Source: Paenibacillus sp. FSL R7-0345
GTDB lineage: Bacteria > Bacillota > Bacilli > Paenibacillales > Paenibacillaceae
Assembly: GCF_038595055.1 (NCBI RefSeq)
Contig: NZ_CP152002.1
Coordinates: forward strand, 1,532,501-1,596,500
Reading direction: 5' to 3'
Length of the DNA stretch: 64,000 nucleotides
The notes under the pieces: model-generated
What the model was told of the DNA's origin: nothing
The model's database searches: none
Seen by the model: the letters and a program-made list of their open reading frames with translations, nothing else
Shown: one piece after another, positions 17,430-27,446 of the stretch
Layout of the letters: every line of letters begins with the position of its first letter
Position numbering within the stretch: position 1 is the stretch's first letter
Made by a program: the position numbers and the translations under genes

Positions 17430-17462
17430 ACAGCCGTTTTTCCATACTATGGGAACGGCTGT
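17430..17462 (+). terminator. Hairpin after the small membrane-protein gene
   Basis: ACAGCCGTT..CCATACTATGG..AACGGCTGT forms a 9-bp outer stem with a short inner stem. A U-tract is lacking, so termination may be partial and transcription may originally have reached the DsbA gene that now lies beyond the insertion sequence. Confidence 0.5.
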
Positions 17463-17513
17463 AACTCAATTATTAGGCAACAGCAAAAAAATGCATATAA
17501 GTGTTTTTTAACA

Positions 17514-18955
17514 TGAGCATTTTGCATAATTCATTTCCAGGAAAAAGATAAGGCTATACTGCATGATAAATTTAGGTTTTGAGAAAAGAAGAGCAAAAAT
17601 GGACAGACGGGCAGAATTTGCGGAAAGGCTAAATTTAAGCGGCAGTTACGACTCTTTGTCTCGATACAGCGAGCGCAGAAGCAAGCAGCACAATGGCATT
17701 CAAATATTGGTGAGTCGTAACTTTTTGAATACCCCAAACATGCAATTGGTCTGCGGTTAGATAGGTCTTCATTCGAGAATTACAGCGTTCTACACTGGTT
17801 CGCTTGTTGTAGAGTTCCTTCCAGCCCCGACTTTCTCGGTGCGGCATTGCATAGCGGCGAAGGTCTTGCTGAGTGTCGACCTTGACCACCATCCCATAAT
17901 TGGAAGTGGAGCAAGCCGTCATGCCTAAAGGACAATCCACTTTCCCCGTAGCGTGTGGACAACGAAACTTCAAACGTTCCTTTTCCTGTCCCCAATACGT
18001 CATCGGAAACCCCATCGAACAGCAAGGTGTCCCTTTGCTTGTCATACCTGCAGGGGGTTCCTTTTCATTCCGCGGATTCATTGGAATAATCGCTTGGGCC
18101 TTGACGCTGCGAGCCGTTTCGTAGTTTTTCATTTGGTCATATCCTGCATCCAGCATGAAAAAACGAGGCTTGAATCGTTCGACGGTTCGCTTCATGAGTG
18201 TAGGTCCCTCATCGCCATCATTCACATGAGCAGGTGTAACGTTTAGGGCAATCGGAAGTTCACTCTTCGTATCGACGGCCAGATGCAGCTTATAGCCAAA
18301 CCACTTAACTTTGTTGCCAAACGCATCGAGTTTTACTCCCCAATTGGCATTGCCGGTGAGTTCGCTTTTTCGCTTAGGTTCTTTTTTCTCGTAAGCGTGA
18401 ATGGCTGCGCTGTCGATGGCGACATGAGTGCCGCCTAGGATTCCAGCTTCTTGGCACTGAGCGACAAGATCCTCAAACAACTGCTGGGCGAGGTTTTTGC
18501 GAGTCAAGTCGGCAAAAACCCGGCTTAACGTAGAGATCGAAGGGGCGAAGATGTCCAGCCGAAGTCCACATTGGTAACGGAAACGAAGGTCAAACTCCAG
18601 TCTACGCGCTAGGCCGGTGAACGTATCGATGTTCTCTAAGGGAGCCGCGAGTAATGCGCGAAGAATGCCTTGACGGCAGTGCCCATCCGCTCCTCGGGGT
18701 GAAGGGTTTCTCAATTGCCTCGCATACGGTCGTAAGTCCAGTGCACTAAAAAAGATAGGCAGTCGTTCTTTCGATTCGATTTTTTGAAGCTCCTCAAAGG
18801 AAAATAGACTTTCTTGGAGAATATACAAAAGGGGCTTCCTCCTCTTGAGTGTTTTGGTTTCGTCACCAAAAAACTTCTCCAAGTTGGGGTGAAGTCCTTT
18901 TTTATATCCAAAATCCCTTTGTATAGCAAGGGCTTAGATTAATGCAAAATGCTCA
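17514..18955. mobile_element. Insertion sequence, about 1.44 kb, with inverted ends
   Basis: The left end TGAGCATTTTGCATAATTC starts at 17514. Its inverse, with AATGCAAAATGCTCA ending at 18955, bounds the right side; about 14-17 bases match. One transposase gene lies inside on the minus strand. A target-site duplication is not clear: both flanks read CA, with no longer duplication seen. It lies between the bacteriocin/small-protein genes and the DsbA gene. Confidence 0.75.
17635..18882 (-). CDS. DDE transposase (IS5/IS1182-like superfamily)
   Basis: A 415-residue, apparently intact transposase. The N-terminal region has a DUF772-like pattern (RLPIFFSALDLRPYARQLRN, SISTLSRVF). The catalytic residues fit a DDE/RNase H fold: Asp157 in HVAIDSAAIHAYEKK, Asp245 in MLDAGYDQ and Glu365 in YNKRTSVERCNSRMK. 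A Cys cluster near residues 287-324 (CCSM, CPH, CPLGMTAC) is typical of the insertion in this group. The reading frame has no stop, so the element may still be active. Exact family placement needs an ISfinder comparison. Confidence 0.85.
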   Translation of the reverse strand: MEKFFGDETKTLKRRKPLLYILQESLFSFEELQKIESKERLPIFFSALDLRPYARQLRNPSPRGADGHCRQGILRALLAAPLENIDTFTGLARRLEFDLRFRYQCGLRLDIFAPSISTLSRVFADLTRKNLAQQLFEDLVAQCQEAGILGGTHVAIDSAAIHAYEKKEPKRKSELTGNANWGVKLDAFGNKVKWFGYKLHLAVDTKSELPIALNVTPAHVNDGDEGPTLMKRTVERFKPRFFMLDAGYDQMKNYETARSVKAQAIIPMNPRNEKEPPAGMTSKGTPCCSMGFPMTYWGQEKERLKFRCPHATGKVDCPLGMTACSTSNYGMVVKVDTQQDLRRYAMPHRESRGWKELYNKRTSVERCNSRMKTYLTADQLHVWGIQKVTTHQYLNAIVLLASALAVSRQRVVTAA

Positions 18956-18975
18956 CATAAATATAGGGGTGCTAA

Positions 18976-19659
18976 ATGAAAAATAATCACAAGAAATATA
19001 CTATTGTATTAGGTTTTGTGGTGATAATAGTAGTTATACTATCTTTTTTTAATATTTTTAATGAAAAAACAAGTGCAAATGAACTCCCGACTTTAATGGA
19101 TGCTAAAGGTAAATTGGATATTAAAAAGGGAGATTTTGATCTTGAGAACCAACCTTTCTTAGGTGAAGAAAGTGCTCCTGTTAAAGTAATTGAATTCTTA
19201 GACTTTAAATGTCCTGTCTGTAAAAACTGGGATAAAGAAGTGTTTCCAGAATTTAAAAAGGAATTTATTGACACTGGAAAAGTGCAATTTTACTTTATTA
19301 ACTTTCCTTTTCTTGGCCCTGACTCCATAGAAGCTGCACTTGCGGCAGAAACAATCTATAATCAAAATTCTAAATTATTTTGGGAATTCAAAGAGAAATT
19401 TTTGGAAAATCAAGGAAGTGAAATGAAAATTTGGGCAACTGAAGAATTTATATTAAATTTTGTAAAGGAAGAGATCGATGGAGTTGATTTTAAGTTATTT
19501 AAGAAGGAATTACAGAAAAATAAGTATCTGCTAGATGTAAAGAAAGATTTTAAAATTTCAGCAGCTAATGGGGTTTTCGGTACCCCTACTTTTCTTGTGA
19601 ATGGAATTGGAGTAGATACAATTCAACTGAGAGAGAAGGTTCTAGAACAACTTAAATAG
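18976..19659 (+). CDS. DsbA/BdbD-type thiol-disulfide oxidoreductase
   Basis: A 227-residue protein anchored by an N-terminal helix (about residues 8-27, VLGFVVIIVVILSFF). A thioredoxin/DsbA domain follows with active-site CPVC at 79-82 in FLDFKCPVCKNW and the cis-proline loop GTPTFLVNG. It would oxidise cysteines of secreted proteins outside the membrane. It starts 20 bp past the right end of the insertion sequence with an AGGGG-type site. Its AT-rich composition matches the bacteriocin gene, whose mature region has eight cysteines, so it was probably that gene's folding partner before the insertion. No BdbC-like reoxidase is adjacent. Confidence 0.85.
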   Translation: MKNNHKKYTIVLGFVVIIVVILSFFNIFNEKTSANELPTLMDAKGKLDIKKGDFDLENQPFLGEESAPVKVIEFLDFKCPVCKNWDKEVFPEFKKEFIDTGKVQFYFINFPFLGPDSIEAALAAETIYNQNSKLFWEFKEKFLENQGSEMKIWATEEFILNFVKEEIDGVDFKLFKKELQKNKYLLDVKKDFKISAANGVFGTPTFLVNGIGVDTIQLREKVLEQLK

Positions 19660-19951
19660 ATTCAATATCTTATTAAATTTCCCCAAGTGTGCATAAACGA
19701 GCGATATCGGACGAATGAAAAATCACATCGATTTTATTCAGCAGCTTTTTTACGGATACAGGAGGGTGCAGCATGCGTAAATATAGCCTGATTCACCTTT
19801 GGTTCACATCTGAAGGCAGATCCGGATACAAATATTCCGGACAAACACTGTTCGCTTAGTGAAGACATTATTACGGTAAACAGCTGGATGTATATGACGG
19901 CAGTTTATTTTTGCAAAAGGATCCAGCTAGTCAACAAGTAGGTAGCAAAAC
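19660..19951. other. Gene-poor gap after the DsbA gene
   Basis: No long gene is supported. A 28-codon open frame at about 19774-19860 has a good AGGAGGG site but resembles no family and is followed by short broken frames. This could be the remnant of a decayed gene. Confidence 0.3.
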
Positions 19952-20000
19952 AATAAGCCAGGCGTGGAGGGTCACAGCAATCTTCCACGTCTGGCTTATT
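19952..20000 (-). terminator. Terminator of the DUF3999/DUF2339 operon, possibly bidirectional
   Basis: AATAAGCCAGnCGTGGA and TTCCACGnCTGGCTTATT form a 17-bp stem with one mismatch, 15 bp past the stop of the minus-strand gene. Confidence 0.75.
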
Positions 20001-20014
20001 TATGGCTGCTTTGT

Positions 20015-21346
20015 CTACTTCCGCCCCAATTTCCGGGCCAGAAAGATAATAAGCAGCAGTGACACAGCAATGATCACAATGTTGAACCCGGTCCGCCCCT
20101 GGAACCAGCTGGTCTGCGGGGTGTCCGCTGCAGGTGACTGCCGGAGCTCTGCCGCCCCGAGTCCGGCCAGCATTTTGCCTTCTCCGGCAATATAATCCTT
20201 GAAGTTTACAATATCATATTGCGGGGCAGCAGCTTCAGCATTACCGTAGAGCAGGCGGAGCGGCTGCTCACCTTCTGCAGCAAAAACAAGCCGGTCCAGC
20301 AGATATTCTAGCTTCAGACCCTTAACGGATAGCGGTGCGTCATCCTGATTATATATGACGATCCGCAGCGTGGAGGCAGAGGAAGCTCTGTCGGGAATAA
20401 TGGCTGTAGAGTCAATTTCGGTAGCCTTAAAGTCCAGCCGGTATAATTCCCCGCTGCCCGCTGCGGGCAGCAGTCTGCCTTCACCGTCATAAAGCTCGAA
20501 CCGGCGGGTAAAGCTGCCGTTGCCGCCGATTTCCAGCTGCAGCCCGGAGATGTTCAGCCGGGCCGGATTCTGAATGATGATTTCCGTCTGCCGTTCCTTT
20601 TGCTGAATTTCATAAACGGCATCCTGCTGCTGCCTGAAATGATCTGTATGCGTCACCCTCGTGTCTCGCAGCAGAGTAAGGGAAGGGAAAGTGAGATTGG
20701 CCGCGTTGTTCTCGGCAATCAGCCGGTAATAGCCGTATCTATAGCTCGCGCCCAGTTCAATGCTACCCTGCACACGCCCGTTCACATTATACAGATCTCC
20801 GTCCGCTATAGGCTCCCAGGCCACTCCGTCATAGCTGCCGAGCAGCTGTGTGTGGAGCAGGAAATTTACGTCCGGCAGCCCGAGCTCCAGCCGGTTGCCC
20901 AGAATGTCAACATTCTCAGCCAGGGGTGTTACCTTGTAATCGAACAGGGTGCTGGCGCCTTTTTTGGCGCTATGGATCAGTGTAGCGGAGTAGGTAGTGA
21001 GCCGTTCCTCCGAGAATTCTTCGCTGCTCTCCTTATAAAATGGAATAAAGGTGCCGGTATTGTCCATAATCCGCAGGTCACGCAGATCAGCCGCTGCACC
21101 TGCATATACCTCAGGATCAAGATATAGCTCGGTGTAGGGGCTGTGTTCCGGAAGCTCGATCACCTTGGAATATTTCCATTCAGGGTGTGCAACAGCGTCT
21201 CCGGTAACCTCTTCTGCCGCGGCAGACAGAGGCTGCCCGGAGAACAGCGCAAACGGGCTGAGCGCGCCCAGCAGCAGAAGCGCCGTGCTACTCTTGATCA
21301 GAATCCTGTTCCTCCTGCTCCGGTTGCTCTGGTTGTGTCTGCGCAT
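20015..21346 (-). CDS. DUF3999-like secreted or membrane-anchored protein
   Basis: A 443-residue protein with a signal peptide (RNRILIKSSTALLLLGALS, cleavage near SAAAEE). A large beta-rich extracellular region follows, with one C-terminal membrane helix (FNIVIIAVSLLLIIFLARKLG). The start at 21346 is chosen because GGAGG lies 6 bp before that ATG; the frame extending upstream lies inside the DUF2339 gene. It overlaps the end of that gene by 59 bp, so the two are translationally coupled. DUF3999 and DUF2339 genes often occur as a pair; the function is unknown, with a cell-envelope role presumed. Confidence 0.7.
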   Translation of the reverse strand: MRRHNQSNRSRRNRILIKSSTALLLLGALSPFALFSGQPLSAAAEEVTGDAVAHPEWKYSKVIELPEHSPYTELYLDPEVYAGAAADLRDLRIMDNTGTFIPFYKESSEEFSEERLTTYSATLIHSAKKGASTLFDYKVTPLAENVDILGNRLELGLPDVNFLLHTQLLGSYDGVAWEPIADGDLYNVNGRVQGSIELGASYRYGYYRLIAENNAANLTFPSLTLLRDTRVTHTDHFRQQQDAVYEIQQKERQTEIIIQNPARLNISGLQLEIGGNGSFTRRFELYDGEGRLLPAAGSGELYRLDFKATEIDSTAIIPDRASSASTLRIVIYNQDDAPLSVKGLKLEYLLDRLVFAAEGEQPLRLLYGNAEAAAPQYDIVNFKDYIAGEGKMLAGLGAAELRQSPAADTPQTSWFQGRTGFNIVIIAVSLLLIIFLARKLGRK

Positions 21347-23882
21347 AGGCTTCCTCCATTCTGGCCGATACCCGCTGATAAAGATAAGAGATGCCCAGCA
21401 GGCATATACCGAAGCTGAAATAGGCAATGATTTTGCTGCCCGTTCCGAGAAGCTGAAGATCGTAGAGCAGCAGCTTGCCGGTAGCCAGCAGTGTGAGGCC
21501 CAGTCCGAATCGCCGGATATACACGTATCTGCGGCGGAAGCCGAACATGATGAACAGCACCGCCAGCAGCAGGTACGTGATACTGTATACCAGCCCGCCG
21601 TCTGTCTGCCGCAGCTGCATGCTGAGGAAGGCGGTAACGACTGCCAGCAGATAGACGCCCATGATGACCGGATACAGCTCGGCATTGTTGTATTCCCGTC
21701 TGAGCAGCACCTTCAGGAGGCGCCCGCCGTTCAGCCAGACGAACACGTTGAACAGCAGCAGCAGTCCGAAGGAGATGTAATCGGCCGCTGTATTATCGCT
21801 GAAATCTGCCCGCAGGGTATGCTGGCCGAAGGTGAGTCCCACTGCGATAACATAACCGACCGCATAGAGGAAATAAACCATATAGCCGATCACGTTGTCA
21901 TACAGTACCTTGATCCGCGGCAACACATAAGCGAGTCCCAGCGTCAGCAGCGCCGCCAGCAGCATTTTGTAGAACGAAGCCCGGGTGAAATCCTCCGGGA
22001 CATACAGGTCGTAGAGATGCATGGCTTCATATATAAGATAGGCATACAGGTTCGCTACAGCCGCATATTTAAACCAGATTCCGATTTGAATATCGAGGGG
22101 AGTACTGGTCAGAACAACCTCGCGGTCGGTATGCCGGACCGCATAGACAAAGGCGACGATGAGCAGGCCTGCCGTGATAAAGGTGTATTTTAGCGCAAAA
22201 TACGAATTGTCATAAAGAATCAGCGGAGCGGCGGACGACGATTGTACCAGCACATCGACGAAGAAGAAAATGCCCACCGAGAGCAGCAGAATGCCCCAGC
22301 CGGTCCGCTCCACAGCCTTGAAGCGCTGCAGATGGCCGTATACCGTCAGCACAACCGCTTCGATCAGCCAGCCGATCGACCACCAGACAGCGCCGAACTG
22401 GAACGGAATCATCAGGACAGCGAAGGTGAGCGCAGTAGAATAGAAGAGCACCATACTTTCTTTTTCCTGGGCCATCCGCTTCTCCAGCAGCTGTCCGAGA
22501 CCCAGATACATCAGGCAGAAGACCAGGGCAAGCGCCCCTTTGTATGCACCGAGACCCGCATTAATGAACAGCACGTACAGGACAAGACAGCTGGTCAGTG
22601 TATTGCAGGCAAGCAGTGCGAAATCCCACCAGGACAGCTTGGTCCGGAACTTGAACGGATACCACAGCGTCATGCCCAGATACATGGCAAAGGTCAAAAC
22701 GGAATAGAACATGCTGATGCCGTGGCTGTCCGACAAGATAATCAGCAGCAGCATCGAAGGTGTATTGAACAAAAAGCTGATGTAATTGACCACAATCCAC
22801 CGCTTGCGCAGTGAGATCATCAGAATCAGCAGATTTAACAGGAACAAATACCCCATAGCTACATAGACGGCAGAGCCTTCCAGACCAAACGCGCCTATAT
22901 AGGAAAAGAGCGGAAGATAGCCCCCGGCCAGTCCCAGCGAGCAGATTGTCCTTGACTCATAACGGAGCGACAGCAGCACGGCCGTAAGGGTGATGAGCAC
23001 CGACAGGCCCAGCCCCGTATAAATACCGATAATCTCCAGCAGAAAATAACTGTAAAACACAGAGCCGTAAAGCACGGAAATCCCGCCGCCCAGCAATCCG
23101 AGCGCAAAGGTGCCCCGGCCTCTGCGGAACAGCCATTCCCCGCCGCCCAGCATTAAAGCCCCGAGCAGGAAAAAAGCGCTGCCCTTCATATAGCCGCTGA
23201 ACCAGTTGGAATAGGTATACTTAAAGCCTGCACCGACAGCCAGGATCAGCAGCAGGATACCCAGCCAGTTGATCCAGTTCAGCCCGATCTTCATCTCGAT
23301 CCGGTTCTGCCGGCGCCTCCGCTGAATCGTCTCCTCACTGATCCCTTCGGCTGCAAAATCATCCAGCCGGCTGTCCATCTCTGCCGCCAGCGGCTGCTCG
23401 GCTGTCCGCAGGGCTTCCCGCTGGCGGTGAATGCCTTCACTCAGTCTGGCGGACAGCTCATCCAGCATTCTGCGCATATCCTCGCGGTCTCTGCTGAGCA
23501 GCCGTTCTGCCGTGCGGTACATTTCGGCGATCCGCTGCTTGGTTCGTACCTCGAACGCGGTCAGCCGGTTATGCTGGCCCGCACTTTGCCCGGCAAAATA
23601 CGTGTGCAGCTTCTGCCGGGACAGCTTAAGAATACCGAGCTTCTCATCGAGAATCTGCTCGGTCAGCGCCGTGCGCAGCTCGGCATTCTCCTGCTTCAGC
23701 CTGGCCTGCTGTGCCTCAGCCTCGGCCAGCGCCTGCTCCACTGCCGCCGCTTTTCTTTTGAGCAGCTCATTTTCGTTAACCAGATCGCTGCCCTCATAGG
23801 CTTTGACGAGATCGCGGTATTCAGCGGCAAGTGTATCCTGCTGTTCTTTTATGGATCTTAATCGGTCCTTAAATTGCTCCAT
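21288..23882 (-). CDS. DUF2339-family multi-spanning membrane protein
   Basis: A protein of about 864 residues. The first 170 or so are a Glu/Arg/Gln-rich coiled coil. Some 20 or more hydrophobic helices follow (from GLNWINWLGILLLILAVGAG onward), ending in a Gln/Glu/Asp-rich tail. This is the DUF2339 architecture. The ATG at 23882 is preferred to a TTG at 23894 because GGGGG sits 5 bp before the ATG. Function is unknown. The paired DUF3999 gene downstream suggests a joint envelope function. Confidence 0.75.
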   Translation of the reverse strand: MEQFKDRLRSIKEQQDTLAAEYRDLVKAYEGSDLVNENELLKRKAAAVEQALAEAEAQQARLKQENAELRTALTEQILDEKLGILKLSRQKLHTYFAGQSAGQHNRLTAFEVRTKQRIAEMYRTAERLLSRDREDMRRMLDELSARLSEGIHRQREALRTAEQPLAAEMDSRLDDFAAEGISEETIQRRRRQNRIEMKIGLNWINWLGILLLILAVGAGFKYTYSNWFSGYMKGSAFFLLGALMLGGGEWLFRRGRGTFALGLLGGGISVLYGSVFYSYFLLEIIGIYTGLGLSVLITLTAVLLSLRYESRTICSLGLAGGYLPLFSYIGAFGLEGSAVYVAMGYLFLLNLLILMISLRKRWIVVNYISFLFNTPSMLLLIILSDSHGISMFYSVLTFAMYLGMTLWYPFKFRTKLSWWDFALLACNTLTSCLVLYVLFINAGLGAYKGALALVFCLMYLGLGQLLEKRMAQEKESMVLFYSTALTFAVLMIPFQFGAVWWSIGWLIEAVVLTVYGHLQRFKAVERTGWGILLLSVGIFFFVDVLVQSSSAAPLILYDNSYFALKYTFITAGLLIVAFVYAVRHTDREVVLTSTPLDIQIGIWFKYAAVANLYAYLIYEAMHLYDLYVPEDFTRASFYKMLLAALLTLGLAYVLPRIKVLYDNVIGYMVYFLYAVGYVIAVGLTFGQHTLRADFSDNTAADYISFGLLLLFNVFVWLNGGRLLKVLLRREYNNAELYPVIMGVYLLAVVTAFLSMQLRQTDGGLVYSITYLLLAVLFIMFGFRRRYVYIRRFGLGLTLLATGKLLLYDLQLLGTGSKIIAYFSFGICLLGISYLYQRVSARMEEAYAQTQPEQPEQEEQDSDQE

Positions 23883-24052
23883 AAGCGCCCCCAATGGCTT
23901 TTAATAAATGATCCGAATCAATGGCGTTCTGTATTAATGTTTCCATTTTACTATAGGTGATACGGCAAAATCTTCCTTTTTTATGAAAGTCAGCGGATGG
24001 ATTACTGTTTATTACCCTTTATCTGCATAGTTGACATGAACCGAGATGGGGG

Positions 24053-24250
24053 GACATTACAGCCCCAGGGACTCATAAGGGAGAGACGGTCAGAAGGCTG
24101 CAGGAGCTGCTCGGGGTTACGAAGGAAGAGACCATGTCCTTTGGCGACGGGGAAAATGATATCTAGCTGATGGCCGCGGCCAAATACAGCTTTGCGATGA
24201 GCAACGGTTGTGAAAATACGAAGCAGTCCGCCCAGCTTGATTATCCGTAA
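24053..24250 (+). pseudogene. C-terminal fragment of a Cof-type HAD phosphatase
   Basis: The frame from 24053 reads DITAPGTHKGETVRRLQELL, then SFGDGENDI, a TAG stop, then LMAAAKYSFAMSNGCENTK and further stops. The KG..L..LLG and FGDGxND..M pattern is the C-terminal signature of Cof/HAD-IIB hydrolases. The N-terminal DxDGT half is missing and stops interrupt the frame. The rest of the gap from 23883 to 24306 shows no gene. Confidence 0.75.
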
Positions 24251-24306
24251 GATGATGGAGCTGCAAAACGGAATGCCGGTATAGCCGGCTTTTTAATAAA
24301 GTAACT

Positions 24307-24345
24307 AAAAACCGCAAGCCTCCGGGGATGGAGAGCTTGCGGTTT
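24307..24345 (-). terminator. Terminator of the 6-phospho-beta-glucosidase gene
   Basis: AAACCGCAAGC and GCTTGCGGTTT pair across a short loop, 26 bp past the stop of the minus-strand gene. The minus-strand sequence after the stem has T residues. Confidence 0.75.
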
Positions 24346-24370
24346 ATTTTTATACAGGTGAACGTAGCTG

Positions 24371-25786
<1,416 letters not shown>

Positions 25787-25862
25787 TTAAATCCCGCCTT
25801 TTATAGTTGTAGTAAGAGTTATGGTAAGCTATTAATATGTCCTATAACTGCATGCTAAATGT

Positions 25863-25876
25863 TGAAACGCGTTACA
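25863..25876. promoter_or_regulatory. LacI-type operator between the glucosidase and its regulator
   Basis: TGAAACG-CGTTACA is a 14-bp near palindrome (6 of 7 pairs) centred on CGCG, between the divergent genes and 37 bp before the regulator start. It is a likely site for the adjacent LacI protein and is not a good cre consensus. Confidence 0.55.
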
Positions 25877-25912
25877 TGTCAAGAACTTTTTTGTGAAAAT
25901 AAGGAGAGACCT

Positions 25913-26890
25913 ATGTCGAATCTTGAGCAAATCGCCAAGCTGTCGGGATTTTCCAAAGCCACCGTATCAAGAGTGCTGAACCAGTCCCGCCATGTAAGCC
26001 AGCCGACCCGTGACAAAATTCTGGCGATTATGGAGGAGCTCGACTATGTGCCGAACGGCAACGCCATCTCCCTGTCCAAGGGGCTGACCATGCAGATCGG
26101 GCTGGTGACGGAGGGTATCAATGAGGTTATGCTGCCGTTCCTGAACAGCTTTGTGGAGACGGCCAGCCAGTACGGCTATCAGACGATTATCTATACCTCA
26201 AGCGGTGATCCGAGAAAAGAGCTGCAGGCGTTCGAGGATATGCGCAGAAAAAGAGTGGATGCGCTTGTCATCAGCACCTGTGTCAACGATCTTGCGCTGC
26301 TGGGCAGCTACTGCAAATACGGGCCGATTGTCTCCTGGCAGCGGATGGAGCTACCGCAGATTGCTTCGGTGGCAATGAACCAGTATGACGGTTATACGCT
26401 GGGGCTTGAGCATGTGATTAGCCGGGGGCGCACGCGCATCGCTAACGCTTATGGCAGGCCGAGCAGCATCAATACGCTGGGCCGGATTAAGGCTTATGAG
26501 GATGCCGCCCATAAGCACGGGTTAGCGGAGCTGCCGCAGTGGTCCCGCACCGGCATTCATTCCATCCGGCAAGGGGAAGAGCTGGTCCGGGAGATGCTGG
26601 CGGTGGAAGATCCGCTGCAGCGGCCGGATGCCGTTCTCTGCTCCAACGATCTGGTGGCGGCAGGCATCGTCAGCGAGGCGCGCCGCCGGCAGCTGCGGGT
26701 GCCGGAGGATCTGGCCGTCGTCGGCTTCGACAATACAGAGCTTGCCCATACGCTGGGGATTACATCCATTTATAATCCGATCGCCGACCAGGCGAAAAAT
26801 GCCTTTCATCTGCTGCTCGCGAAGCTGGGAGGCGCAGGGGAGCAGCAGCAGAAACTGCAGTATTTCCTGGTGCAGCGGGCGACTACGTGA
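25913..26890 (+). CDS. LacI-family transcriptional regulator
   Basis: A 325-residue protein. The N-terminal LacI helix-turn-helix SNLEQIAKLSGFSKATVSRV is followed by the hinge region and a periplasmic-binding-protein-like sensor domain (IGLVTEGINEVMLPFLNSF to VVGFDNTELAHTLGITSIY). The start at 25913 has AAGGAGAG 4 bp upstream; the in-frame codons before it are not needed. It is divergent from the 6-phospho-beta-glucosidase and probably represses it, with a phosphorylated sugar as inducer (inference). A terminator follows. Confidence 0.9.
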   Translation: MSNLEQIAKLSGFSKATVSRVLNQSRHVSQPTRDKILAIMEELDYVPNGNAISLSKGLTMQIGLVTEGINEVMLPFLNSFVETASQYGYQTIIYTSSGDPRKELQAFEDMRRKRVDALVISTCVNDLALLGSYCKYGPIVSWQRMELPQIASVAMNQYDGYTLGLEHVISRGRTRIANAYGRPSSINTLGRIKAYEDAAHKHGLAELPQWSRTGIHSIRQGEELVREMLAVEDPLQRPDAVLCSNDLVAAGIVSEARRRQLRVPEDLAVVGFDNTELAHTLGITSIYNPIADQAKNAFHLLLAKLGGAGEQQQKLQYFLVQRATT

Positions 26891-26968
26891 GTGATATAGT
26901 AAAGGTAGAAAGCTAAGGTAGGCGTAAGGAAAAGGTGCAGGTACAAGTCCAAGTAGAAGCACGGGTAA

Positions 26969-27018
26969 AGGGGCTGTCCTGCTGGTCATAATGATGACTG
27001 GCGGGGCGGTTCTTTTTT
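26969..27018 (+). terminator. Terminator after the LacI regulator
   Basis: A long imperfect stem (GGGCTGTCCTGCTGGTCAT / ATGACTGGCGGGGCGGTTC) is closed by AATG and followed by TTTTTT. Confidence 0.7.
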
Positions 27019-27040
27019 ATTGCAAAAGGATGAAGTCTGC

Positions 27041-27080
27041 GGGAGTCGGGAGTCGGGGTTCGGGAGTCGGAAGTCGGGAG
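27041..27080. repeat. GGGAGTC-type heptamer simple repeat
   Basis: Five to six slightly varied GGGAGTC units follow each other in the gap between the LacI and AraC genes. This is a slippage-type repeat. Confidence 0.7.
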
Positions 27081-27101
27081 CTGCGAGGCTGTGCGCTGAA
27101 C

Positions 27102-27290
27102 AACTAAGTGGAAATTTGCTATCTATTTTCGGAAAAAACACCGCCCTGAGGTCACTAGTTGGAAAAACGTCACTTAGATCTGCTGATAATGCCCCAGATA
27201 AGGGATTCTGCCAAGAATAAGTGTTGATTATCCACCTAATGATTAGAAAAACGGAGAAAAGTTGGAATTAAGTGTCGAAAATCCAACTAC
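27102..27290. repeat. About 190-bp intergenic element with inverted ends (copy B)
   Basis: It starts AACTAAGTGGAAATTTGC and ends CGAAAATCCAACTAC, inverted relatives of each other. Its reverse complement aligns along its length with copy A at 1125-1314, keeping shared blocks at the same spacing. An eight-base G-run follows at about 27296. No gene is supported from 26891 to 27446. Confidence 0.5.
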
Positions 27291-27446
27291 ATATTGGGGG
27301 GGGGAGGCAGTCTCGGCGTGGATATGGTATTGGCAGGTATGTCCCAGGTTTGGCAAAGAGTATTGTGTCCTTATAGACCTGACAGGGCGGAGCTGCTGCA
27401 GCCAGCCAGGTCACCTATACCTTCAGGGAAGATTCGTGAGGCAGCT

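Noticed and set aside
19911..20195. 94-codon plus-strand open frame
   Set aside because: It runs through the bidirectional terminator hairpin and into the 3' end of the DUF3999 gene on the other strand.
21347..21685. N-terminal extension of the DUF3999 protein
   Set aside because: The extra 113 codons lie inside the DUF2339 gene in another frame and are Ser/Cys/Trp-rich without homology. GGAGG and a signal peptide mark the start at 21346.
21165..22193. 342-codon plus-strand open frame
   Set aside because: It is antisense to the DUF2339 gene, has composition expected of a shadow frame and no ribosome binding site.
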